This document shows, in pieces, positions 17,887-25,185 of a stretch of DNA of 64,000 nt. The position numbers and the translations under genes were made by a program. Position 1 is the first letter of the stretch. Each line of letters begins with the position of its first letter. Origin of the DNA: Thalassotalea loyana. GTDB lineage: Bacteria; Pseudomonadota; Gammaproteobacteria; Enterobacterales; Alteromonadaceae. The notes under the pieces are model-generated. The model had not been told where the DNA came from and did not search any database. It saw nothing but the letters and a program-made list of their open reading frames with translations. Where the stretch lies: assembly GCF_030161435.1 (NCBI RefSeq), contig NZ_BSSV01000001.1, positions 1,054,001 to 1,118,000 on the forward strand. Direction: 5' to 3'.

Positions 17887-17973
17887 AAAAAAAAGCTCAT
17901 CAAAGTGATGAGCTGTCAATAAGGGAGAGTATAACAAAATTTTGTCTTAAGGGGTGTTGACCTCAATAAGATG
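17887..17973 (-). ncRNA. Putative small RNA, array unit D
   Basis: The close sister of unit A. Minus-strand: -10-like TACTAT (17984-17979), then CATCTTATT, GACAAAATTTTGTT weak stem, linker TACTCTCCCTTATTGAC, terminator arms GCTCATCA/TGATGAGC (17895-17913, loop of 3) and eight T (17894-17887). Similarity to A extends from CATCTTATT through the terminator, while sequence beyond both ends is unrelated, which marks the likely transcript limits. Confidence 0.45.
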
Positions 17974-18047
17974 GGAAAATAGTAACCAACTAACGCGTTT
18001 AATACTGTAGGTAAAACGTTAAGAAGTGTAATCCTTTATAATCAAGC

Positions 18048-18118
18048 AAAAAAAAAGCTCGAAAATTCGAGCTTTATAATAAGGGAGTATAACAATGTAT
18101 TATTCGAATAATTTAAGC
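18048..18118 (-). ncRNA. Putative small RNA, array unit E
   Basis: Minus-strand: TTGCTT, 17 bases, TATTTA (18129-18124) as possible -35/-10, then a self-complementary ATTATTCGAATAAT hairpin, linker TTATACTCCCTTATT, then terminator arms GCTCGA/TCGAGC (18057-18072) and nine T (18056-18048). The linker lacks one CT compared with A and D (TACTCCC instead of TACTCTCCC). Confidence 0.4.
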
Positions 18119-18311
18119 GAGAATAAATATGTCGAATATACGTGTGAAGCAAAATCTCATTCATGCTAATTGACAGATCAGGCATCAAGGAATACGTTCA
18201 CTGTTAACTAGGAGTCATGGTTTTTTAGAAAGTTCAAAAGAATTCAAAAAAAATTTAAAAAATTTCTGATTCTAGGAAAATAACAACGTGTTGTAATAAC
18301 TAAAACATCTG

Positions 18312-18330
18312 TTTAAACTAAATGTTTAAA
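18312..18330. promoter_or_regulatory. Probable PsrA operator upstream of psrA
   Basis: Perfect inverted repeat TTTAAAC (18312-18318), five bases, GTTTAAA (18324-18330), 24 bases before the psrA start. PsrA of Pseudomonas binds AAAC/GTTT half-sites a few bases apart and represses its own gene, so autoregulation is likely (inference). Confidence 0.6.
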
Positions 18331-18353
18331 ACGCAGTAGGGTTATATTAGTTA

Positions 18354-18980
18354 ATGAGTACCAAAGAAAAAATACTGGATGCAGCGGAAAAGCTTTTTTC
18401 TGATAACGGCTTCAATGGCACTTCTTTAAGAGAAATTACTAGCCAAGCCGAGGTTAACTTAGCAGCCGTAAATTATCACTTTGGTTCTAAGAGAGAACTC
18501 ATTAAAGCTGTGATGTCTAGGTACATGAATGAACTTTCTCCTCGTTTAATGACAACATTAACGAGTGTACAGGCTAAAGATAAACCAACATTGATAGAGG
18601 TGTTCTCTGCGTTTGTCGAGCCGCTTCTTGCATTAAATACGTTTCGTGAAAATGGCACGTCTATTTTCCTACAGCTTCTAGGACGAGGATATACAGATTC
18701 ACAAGGATTCCTGCGTTGGTTTTTAACCACCAAATATCCTCAAGTCATTGAGAGCTTTATCGCGGCAGTTCAAAAAGCTTACCCAGAATTAGAACCTGAA
18801 GAAATGTTTTGGCGTTTGCATTTCACTATGGGAACCGTTGTTTTTACCATGTCATCGAGTGATGCGTTAATCGATATTGCGCAAAACGATTACGGCCAAC
18901 ATATTAATATCGAAGACGTCATCGAAAAGCTGATCCCTTATGTTGCAGCAGGCGTCGGTGCACCAATTCAACAAAAATAA
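18354..18980 (+). CDS. psrA: TetR-family fatty-acid-responsive regulator PsrA
   Basis: A 208-residue TetR-type repressor. The N-terminal helix-turn-helix is intact: KILDAAEKLFSDNGFNGTSL followed by REITSQAEVNLAAVNYHFGS. The sequence LAAVNYHFGSK is typical of PsrA. PsrA represses fatty-acid degradation genes and is released by long-chain acyl groups. Placement directly upstream of nagZ matches the Pseudomonas psrA-nagZ order, and the operator-like repeat 24 bases upstream has AAAC/GTTT half-sites. Ligand and regulon are inferred, and a relative with another ligand is possible. Confidence 0.78.
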   Translation: MSTKEKILDAAEKLFSDNGFNGTSLREITSQAEVNLAAVNYHFGSKRELIKAVMSRYMNELSPRLMTTLTSVQAKDKPTLIEVFSAFVEPLLALNTFRENGTSIFLQLLGRGYTDSQGFLRWFLTTKYPQVIESFIAAVQKAYPELEPEEMFWRLHFTMGTVVFTMSSSDALIDIAQNDYGQHINIEDVIEKLIPYVAAGVGAPIQQK

Positions 18981-19082
18981 GCTGACTTCACATTAAATAA
19001 GTTTATTTACGCATGTGATTTAGGCAAAATGCTTACTAAGTTTTATCGAAAGCATAGATTTGTTGACTTCATTTCTCCATGT

Positions 19083-19106
19083 AAAAGGCTTAATGGTGAG
19101 CCTTTT
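19083..19106 (+). terminator. Probable terminator after psrA
   Basis: Arms AAAAGGCT (19083-19090) and AGCCTTTT (19099-19106), extendable by a wobble pair and one more pair. Only four T end the stem, so it is a moderate terminator. It separates psrA from nagZ within a 234-base gap. Confidence 0.5.
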
Positions 19107-19214
19107 CATTGGTTCAATTTAAAACTTTTGAAGGCTTTGTTATCAAAATAGCTTAATTGTATTCAACAGAAATCTTGCTTTCTTTGTCATCTAATAATAA
19201 CAGGAAGGACCAAG

Positions 19215-20243
19215 ATGGGACCTTTAATGATTGATGTGCATGGCACGTCATTATCACAGGAAGATAAAGAGCTACTGCAGCACCCGCTTGTTGGTGGCAT
19301 TATTCTTTTCAGTCGAAACTACCAATCTCCACAGCAAGTCGCTCAATTAACGAGTGAAATTCGTAAAGCCGCCAAGCAACCAATACTTATCGCCGTTGAT
19401 CACGAAGGCGGCCGAGTCCAGCGCTTTAGAGATCAATTTACTGCTATCCCTGCAATGTATGATTTATGGCGTTCCAGCGGGGAATCACTAGCGACGTCTC
19501 AACAATATGCATATGCCTGCGGTTATGTTATGGCACTGGAGGTGGTTTCAGTCGGCATCGATATTAGCTTTGCACCTGTACTTGATATTAATCACATCAG
19601 TGATGTAATTGGCGATAGAGCGTTTCATCATGAACCACAAGCGGTGGCATCAATCGCACAGCAATTCATTCAAGGGATGCATGATGCTGGTATGAAATCA
19701 ACAGGAAAGCATTTTCCTGGTCATGGCAGTGTAAAAGAAGATTCTCACATTGCCCTCCCAATAGATAAGCGTGAAAAATCAACGATTTTCTCGACAGATA
19801 TGGTGCCATTTACGCAACTTATTCAGCAAAATAAGCTGGATGCAATAATGCCTGCTCATGTGATTTACCCAAGTGTGGATGCTGATGCAGTAGGCTTCTC
19901 AAAGTATTGGATAAAAGATGTATTGAGAAATTCGTTAGGTTTTGATGGTGTAATCTTTAGTGATGATTTAACCATGGCTGGCGCTCATTACATAGGTGGC
20001 TATGTGGAAAGAGCTGAGGCAGCTCAAGCAGCTGGTTGCGACATGTTACTTGTATGTAATAGCCGAAAAGCGAGCATTGAGATCATTGATAATGCGAATC
20101 TTGTTGTTGATAACAAGTCCGAACAGCGTCTTGCCAAGTTAGTGGCAAAGCAAGGACTTGATTGGTCTCAAATGGCAACAAATAGTCGTTGGCAAGAAAA
20201 TGTTGAAGTGGTTAGTAGTATTCATGAACTTGCTCAAAAATAA
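19215..20243 (+). CDS. nagZ: Beta-N-acetylhexosaminidase NagZ (peptidoglycan recycling)
   Basis: NagZ removes GlcNAc from anhydro-muropeptides in the cytoplasm. The 342-residue glycoside hydrolase family 3 protein has VDHEGGRVQRF, the catalytic-loop signature KSTGKHFPGHGSVKEDSH and the nucleophile region VIFSDDLTMAGA. A good AGGAAGGA precedes the ATG. There is no signal peptide, as expected for the cytosolic enzyme. The next gene starts inside its last codons, suggesting co-transcription. Confidence 0.95.
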   Translation: MGPLMIDVHGTSLSQEDKELLQHPLVGGIILFSRNYQSPQQVAQLTSEIRKAAKQPILIAVDHEGGRVQRFRDQFTAIPAMYDLWRSSGESLATSQQYAYACGYVMALEVVSVGIDISFAPVLDINHISDVIGDRAFHHEPQAVASIAQQFIQGMHDAGMKSTGKHFPGHGSVKEDSHIALPIDKREKSTIFSTDMVPFTQLIQQNKLDAIMPAHVIYPSVDADAVGFSKYWIKDVLRNSLGFDGVIFSDDLTMAGAHYIGGYVERAEAAQAAGCDMLLVCNSRKASIEIIDNANLVVDNKSEQRLAKLVAKQGLDWSQMATNSRWQENVEVVSSIHELAQK

Positions 20244-21609
20244 CAATTTTTACATCGTTATAGCGCCTATTGCTGCATTTTGCTTCTACTTTGCACTGAC
20301 ACTGGTCGGTTTAGAAAGCAAACCAGCAATAGCCGCAAGTATTACCTTGCTGACCGTTATTTTGTGGGTGAGTGAAGCGATTCCCATTCCTGCTACATCC
20401 TTAATTCCTTTTGCGTTGTTACCGCTATTTGGCATCGTTGATCATCGCACGGTGGCGTCCTCTCTTGGCAGCCATGTGATTCTACTTTTGATGGGGGCTT
20501 TTATGCTATCTAAGGCCCTTGAGAAAAGTAATGTCCACGAAAGGCTAGCAATCTACATGATAAATCTTGTTGGTTTATCAAGCGGTAAACGGCTCGTTTT
20601 TGCTTTTATGTTAGCCGCAGCTATTTTGAGTATGTGGATTTCGAATACCGCGACAACCTTGATAATGCTGCCTATTGCGCTTGCAATTCTAAAGAGTGTA
20701 AATGATCATCGGCTTTCTATAGCACTCGTGTTAGGTATTGCCTATGCGGCGAGTTTAGGAGGCGTTGCAACACCGATAGGTACGCCACCTAATGTAATTT
20801 TCATGGCGCTTTACCAGGAGATTACGGGGCAAGAGATGGGCTTCTTGTCATGGATGAAGGTTGGTGTTCCTGTCGTCATTATTGCGCTGCCACTGATGGC
20901 GTTGTGGTTAACTCGTCACGTCAAGAACAAGCTGACGTTATCACTACCAGAACTCAAAGCCTGGACGATAGCTGAACGACGCGTTCTGATTGTTTTTGGC
21001 TTAACGGCTTTGGCGTGGATAACCCGTCAAGAACCATTTGGCGGTTGGACTGGCTTATTGGGGCTTTCTGGTATCGGTGATAGCACAGTCGCACTTGCTG
21101 CGGTGGTGATCATGTTTATTGTGCCTGATGGTAAAAAAGGCCGACTACTTGATTGGCAAACAGCTCAAACAATTCCATGGGGAATGTTATTACTGTTTGC
21201 TGGTGGTATTGCTATAGCCAAAGGTTTTGTTGCTTCTGGGTTGAGTGATCTACTTGGGCAGTGGTTAACGTCTTTTGCTGACATTAATATATTTTTACTT
21301 ATCGTGATTATCTGTTTAGTGATTACTTACCTTACAGAAATTACAAGTAACACTGCGACGGCGACTTTGTTGTTACCTATTTTAGGTGTAACCGCAACAT
21401 CATTAGGCTACGATCCGCTTCTGTTAATGGTACCTGCGACGATTTGTGCTAGTTGCGCATTTATGTTGCCTGTGGCGACTGCACCTAACGCAATTGTCTA
21501 CGGAACCGGCAAAGTGCAAATCAAAGAAATGGTACGAGAAGGTTTTGTTTTAAGTTTGATTACCGTTGTTGTCGTGTCGACCGTGAGTTATTTCATGTTA
21601 ACTGAGTAA
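20224..21609 (+). CDS. SLC13/DASS family sodium:dicarboxylate-type transporter
   Basis: A 461-residue membrane protein with about eleven hydrophobic segments. It has both hallmark SNT motifs of the DASS family that line the sodium and substrate site: MWISNTATTLIMLP and TEITSNTATATLLLP, each followed by a proline-containing segment (GTPPNVIF, ATAPNAIV). Substrates in this family are C4-dicarboxylates, citrate or sulfate; which applies cannot be read here. The start ATG 20224 was chosen, giving a 20-base overlap with nagZ; a longer frame from 20158 adds an uncharacteristic Lys/Trp-rich leader. Confidence 0.9.
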   Translation: MNLLKNNNFYIVIAPIAAFCFYFALTLVGLESKPAIAASITLLTVILWVSEAIPIPATSLIPFALLPLFGIVDHRTVASSLGSHVILLLMGAFMLSKALEKSNVHERLAIYMINLVGLSSGKRLVFAFMLAAAILSMWISNTATTLIMLPIALAILKSVNDHRLSIALVLGIAYAASLGGVATPIGTPPNVIFMALYQEITGQEMGFLSWMKVGVPVVIIALPLMALWLTRHVKNKLTLSLPELKAWTIAERRVLIVFGLTALAWITRQEPFGGWTGLLGLSGIGDSTVALAAVVIMFIVPDGKKGRLLDWQTAQTIPWGMLLLFAGGIAIAKGFVASGLSDLLGQWLTSFADINIFLLIVIICLVITYLTEITSNTATATLLLPILGVTATSLGYDPLLLMVPATICASCAFMLPVATAPNAIVYGTGKVQIKEMVREGFVLSLITVVVVSTVSYFMLTE

Positions 21610-21619
21610 GTATAGACAT

Positions 21620-21985
21620 ATGCTATTAGTGGCATTGTTGGGGGCAGGCATGCTTGGATTTGGGCTTTTTATGTTTTTAAAGCCTGAAAGGTTTGCTTGC
21701 CAACTCATGGTGTTTAGCCAGAAAACTTGGTTCCATGGCTTTGAAATAACGACGCGTTTTGTTATTGGGTTGATGTTTCTATTAGTAGCTAATTCGGGAC
21801 GTTGGTATTTAATAGTAGAATTTTTAGGCTGGTTGTTATGTTTTGTCAGCCTATTTTTGGTATTGATTGGTGAGCGCCGTCACAGAAAGTTCGCTCAGTT
21901 GACGGCCAAATTAGGAAGAGGGTTTAGGTATGTTGGCATCTTCGCTATTTTCCTTGGCACCATATTGATAATGGTGAGCTTATAA
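21620..21985 (+). CDS. Small hypothetical inner-membrane protein
   Basis: A 121-residue protein I do not recognise. It has hydrophobic segments at about 2-20, 43-61, 65-84 and 102-120, with charged loops (GERRHRKFAQLTAKLGRGFR) on one side. It follows the SLC13 gene by 10 bases and shares its terminator, so both are likely co-transcribed. Confidence 0.7.
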   Translation: MLLVALLGAGMLGFGLFMFLKPERFACQLMVFSQKTWFHGFEITTRFVIGLMFLLVANSGRWYLIVEFLGWLLCFVSLFLVLIGERRHRKFAQLTAKLGRGFRYVGIFAIFLGTILIMVSL

Positions 21986-22013
21986 AAAAAGCACGCTTTG
22001 CGTGCTTTTTTTA
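21984..22013. terminator. Bidirectional terminator
   Basis: Arms AAAAAAAGCACGC and GCGTGCTTTTTTT around a TTT loop. It serves the rightward small membrane protein gene and the leftward dsbB. Confidence 0.9.
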
Positions 22014-22023
22014 TTCGTAAAGG

Positions 22024-22542
22024 CTATAGCTTTTTATTCACCTTTAAACAACTTGCCGTGACTACCAACCAAATAAGGCTGTATGCTGCAAAAACCACGA
22101 CCATCCATTGTGGCATAGAATAACCCAAAAACTCCCAGCTTATCTTTCCACAGTCACCTGTTGCGGCGAAAATGCTTGGTAACCACTCATGTAATGGTGC
22201 CCAACTTGGGAAGTTTGGTACGACTTCACAGCTAAATAAGAATGACATAGTCGAGGTTTGCATTTCGACATGTTCTAAGGCAATGATGAGGCCCCATATA
22301 GCGCTCACTCCCCACGTTAAAAATGCTAACGTTCGAGTCACGATATTGTCACTGCCAATAAAACCAATAATACCGGCAAATAATACACCAAACACAGCGA
22401 CACGCTGGTAGATGCACATAATGCATGGTTCTAAGTTAAGAATATACTGAAAGTAAAGTGCGCAACCCTCAAAAACCAACGCGCTAAAAGCTAATAGAAG
22501 CCACGCTTGCGGATTGTTATGTAAATTTGCAAAGAATTTCAC
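22024..22542 (-). CDS. dsbB: Disulfide bond formation protein DsbB
   Basis: An inner-membrane quinone reductase that reoxidises DsbA. The 172-residue, four-helix membrane protein has both redox cysteine pairs in family spacing: C40-x-x-C43 (EPCIMCIYQR) in the first periplasmic loop, and C105 and C131 (FSCEVVPNFP, TGDCGKISWEF) in the second. The start is GTG at 22542 with AGGA upstream. dsbB-nhaB-fadR-spoVR is the same neighbourhood as E. coli dsbB-nhaB-fadR-ycgB. No dsbA is in the window. Confidence 0.95.
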   Translation of the reverse strand: MKFFANLHNNPQAWLLLAFSALVFEGCALYFQYILNLEPCIMCIYQRVAVFGVLFAGIIGFIGSDNIVTRTLAFLTWGVSAIWGLIIALEHVEMQTSTMSFLFSCEVVPNFPSWAPLHEWLPSIFAATGDCGKISWEFLGYSMPQWMVVVFAAYSLIWLVVTASCLKVNKKL

Positions 22543-22570
22543 TGATGTTCCTGTTATTACTTTTATCGTG

Positions 22571-22596
22571 AAAAAAGCGCCCTAAGGCGCTTTTTT
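22571..22596 (-). terminator. Terminator after nhaB
   Basis: Arms AAAAAAGCGCC and GGCGCTTTTTT around CTAA, between the nhaB stop (reading leftward) and dsbB. It is symmetric, so it could work in either direction. Confidence 0.88.
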
Positions 22597-22609
22597 AAAC
22601 ATTGTTTTT

Positions 22610-24205
22610 CTAGTGAGCGCTTGGTGCGCTCTCCATTGCTTCTTCTACTGTGTGGTGCTTAATCCAGCCACGTTCGTAGAACGCATCAGTTTCACTCTGC
22701 AATAGGCCTGATTGAATTGTGATTAAACCAACAATCGTTAACACGATAGTGTATGGGAAAGCCATGATTACCATACGACCATATGAAAGTCTGATTAGAG
22801 GCGCTAAAGCAGAGGTCAATAAGAATAGGAACGCTGCTTGACCGTTTGGCGTTGCAACACTCGGTAGGTTTGTACCTGTGTTGATTGCAACAGCTAATAA
22901 GTCGAACTGATCACGAGTGATTTGTCCAGCTAATAGTGCTTTCTTAACTTCTGTGATGTATACGGTACCTACGAATACGTTGTCACTTACCATTGATAAG
23001 AAACCATTGGCTAGGTAGAACATCACGAGCTGCATATTACCTTCGAAACCTAATACCCAAGTAATGACCGGCGTAAATAATTGTTGGTCGATAATAACGG
23101 CAACAACAGCAAAGAAAACGGCTAATAGGGCGGTAAACGGTAGCGCTTCCTCAAATGCATGACCAATCTGATGCTCTTCTGTCACACCAGTAAACGATGT
23201 TGCTAGAATAATAACGGTTAAACCAATAAGTCCAACAGCAGCTAAATGAAGTGCAAGTGCAACAATCAACCAAAGGCCAACGATACCTTGCATAACAAGT
23301 TTCACATTGTCTTGTTTTGTGCGGCGTTGAGATTTCTCTTGGTCAAACTGTTTTAAAACGTTTAATACGTTTTCAGGAATTTCAACACCGTAACCAAACC
23401 ATTTAAGTTTTTCTAATGCATAACACGTAATTAAACCAGCAATTAATACCGGGAAAGTCACCGGTGACATGCGTATCGCGAACTCAACGAATTGCCAGCC
23501 TGCTTGTTGACCAATGATTAAGTTTTGCGGTTCACCAACAATAGTACATACGCCACCTAGTGCTGTACCCACACCTGCGTGCATCATAATATTTCGTAAA
23601 AATGCACGGAACTGTTCTAAATCTTCTCGAGAATATTCAGTCACTTCTTGGTCGTGCGTATGGTCATGGTCATCATGGTGGGTCTGTTTGCCGGACGCTA
23701 CTTTGTGGTAAACCGAGTAGAAGCCGACGGCGACACTAATGATAACAGCAATAACAGTTAAAGCGTCTAGGAAGGCTGATAAAAAGGCACTTGAGAAACA
23801 AAATAAAAGCGCAACTGCTTTCTTAGAGCGGACTTTTGTAATTATTTTAGTAAATAAAAACAGGAGTAAGTCTTTCATGAAGTAAATACCCGCTACCATG
23901 AAAATTAATAGCAGAAGTACTTCAATATTAAGGACAATTTCATGCATTACTTGGTATGGTGATGTCATACCAATAATCACTGCCTCTATCGCTAATAAGC
24001 CCCCAGGCTGTAATGGATAACATTTTAGTGCCATTGCTAGCGTGAAAATAAACTCTAATACTAATGCCCAGCCAGCAATATACGGGTCGACATAAAAGTA
24101 CAGAATAGGGTTTAGGAATAAAAAGAAAATGATCGCTTTTTTATACCATTCAGGCGAGTTACCTAAAAAGTTTTTATAAAAAGCACTCATAAATGATTGC
24201 TGCAT
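22610..24205 (-). CDS. nhaB: Na+/H+ antiporter NhaB
   Basis: A 531-residue sodium/proton antiporter of about twelve membrane segments, expected in a marine bacterium that runs a sodium cycle. The N terminus ([20 protein letters not shown]) and the C-terminal [20 protein letters not shown] match the family well. A cytoplasmic or periplasmic loop near residue 175 is unusually His/Asp-rich ([13 protein letters not shown]). AAGG precedes the ATG at proper spacing. It is divergent from fadR, as in enterobacteria. Confidence 0.95.
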   Translation of the reverse strand: MQQSFMSAFYKNFLGNSPEWYKKAIIFFLFLNPILYFYVDPYIAGWALVLEFIFTLAMALKCYPLQPGGLLAIEAVIIGMTSPYQVMHEIVLNIEVLLLLIFMVAGIYFMKDLLLFLFTKIITKVRSKKAVALLFCFSSAFLSAFLDALTVIAVIISVAVGFYSVYHKVASGKQTHHDDHDHTHDQEVTEYSREDLEQFRAFLRNIMMHAGVGTALGGVCTIVGEPQNLIIGQQAGWQFVEFAIRMSPVTFPVLIAGLITCYALEKLKWFGYGVEIPENVLNVLKQFDQEKSQRRTKQDNVKLVMQGIVGLWLIVALALHLAAVGLIGLTVIILATSFTGVTEEHQIGHAFEEALPFTALLAVFFAVVAVIIDQQLFTPVITWVLGFEGNMQLVMFYLANGFLSMVSDNVFVGTVYITEVKKALLAGQITRDQFDLLAVAINTGTNLPSVATPNGQAAFLFLLTSALAPLIRLSYGRMVIMAFPYTIVLTIVGLITIQSGLLQSETDAFYERGWIKHHTVEEAMESAPSAH

Positions 24206-24423
24206 GTTAGACCTTTATTTATTAGTGTTTGTCGATACTCAATGGCGAGTCCGACTTTATTATCAATATATCATACTATATTTTAGAATTTTAATAGTAT
24301 AAACAAGAGACAACGTACCATATATGAAAAATAAGGTTAATAAATTTTATCAAACTTGTTTGAAAGTTATCTTCTGGTACAATCAGTTGAATCGTTAAAA
24401 TAATAAAGGGTTTAAAATACCGC

Positions 24424-25134
24424 ATGGTAATTAAAGCACAAAGTCCTGCAGGTTTTGCTGAGCAGTGGATAGTTGAATCTATTTGGAATGGGGGCTTCCC
24501 GCCAGGCTCAATTTTGCCGGCGGAGCGAGAATTGTCAGAATTAATCGGTGTAACCCGCACAACATTGCGTGAAGTTTTACAGCGTTTAGCTCGTGATGGT
24601 TGGTTAACAATAAAACACGGAAAGCCAACAAAAGTTAACGATTTTTGGGAAACCTCTAGCTTAAATATTTTAGAAACATTGGCACAACTTGATCAAGATG
24701 GGATTCCTGACCTTGTTGACAACCTGATGTCGGCGCGCACCAACATTAGTGCTATTTACGTACGTGGTGCGATTAAAAATAATCCTGAAAAAACAATTGA
24801 GCTATTAGAAGCGTATCAAAGTGTCGCCGACGAAGGTGAAGCGTTCGCGGAATTTGATTATCGCCTCAATAAGGAGCTTGCAGTAGCTTCTGGCAACCCT
24901 ATTTACTTATTAATACTTAATGGCTTTGCGGGATTATATTCTCGATTAGGTGGTTTGTATTTTGAAAATCCAAAAGGTCGAGATATTTCACGTAAGTATT
25001 ATCAACGTTTAATGGAATTAGCGCAAAAAGGTGAGTTCGATGAAGCGGTATTTGCGGTTCGTAAGTACGGTATTGAATCTGGACGCCTTTGGTTAGAGCT
25101 AAAAGAAGATGTTTTAAAAGAATTATCTGAATAA
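24424..25134 (+). CDS. fadR: Fatty acid metabolism regulator FadR
   Basis: FadR is a GntR-family regulator that represses fatty-acid degradation and activates unsaturated fatty-acid synthesis; long-chain acyl-CoA releases it from DNA. The 236-residue protein has the winged helix (about 8-75: [60 protein letters not shown]) and the all-helical FadR C-terminal domain. It sits divergently from nhaB. The intergenic CTGGTACAATCAG (about 24373) is only a loose FadR-like palindrome. With psrA at 18354 the genome has two acyl-sensing repressors. Confidence 0.94.
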   Translation: MVIKAQSPAGFAEQWIVESIWNGGFPPGSILPAERELSELIGVTRTTLREVLQRLARDGWLTIKHGKPTKVNDFWETSSLNILETLAQLDQDGIPDLVDNLMSARTNISAIYVRGAIKNNPEKTIELLEAYQSVADEGEAFAEFDYRLNKELAVASGNPIYLLILNGFAGLYSRLGGLYFENPKGRDISRKYYQRLMELAQKGEFDEAVFAVRKYGIESGRLWLELKEDVLKELSE

Positions 25135-25157
25135 GCGAATAAGTCTAACCCGATAAG

Positions 25158-25185
25158 AAAAAAGCGAGCTCAGCTCGCTTTTTTT
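25158..25185. terminator. Bidirectional terminator overlapping the end of spoVR
   Basis: Arms GCGAGC (25164-25169) and GCTCGC (25173-25178), flanked by six A and seven T. The three loop bases are the spoVR stop codon (25170-25172, minus strand). It terminates fadR on the plus strand and spoVR on the minus strand. Confidence 0.9.

Larger units (their letters stand above)
17374..18118 (-). repeat. Tandem array of five related hairpin units
   Basis: Five units whose terminators start at 17374, 17536, 17710, 17887 and 18048, a regular 161-177-base period. Each has an upstream stem, the conserved single-stranded linker beginning TACTC, and a T-tailed hairpin on the minus strand. No reading frame of note runs through the 1.08-kb gap between the M2 peptidase gene and psrA. 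The units occupy most of it. Confidence 0.8.

Noticed and set aside
17374-18118. The regular repeat array could be a CRISPR
   Set aside because: Period of 161-177 bases, repeats imperfect and ending in T-tailed hairpins, no cas genes nearby. It does not fit a CRISPR.
17374-18118. CsrB-like decoy RNA on the plus strand, because each unit has AGGGAGAG
   Set aside because: Only one GGA per unit, and T-runs follow the hairpins on the minus strand only. The minus-strand reading explains more.
24365-24390. FadR operator between nhaB and fadR
   Set aside because: CTGGTACAATCAG is only loosely palindromic and too far from the known FadR site to call.
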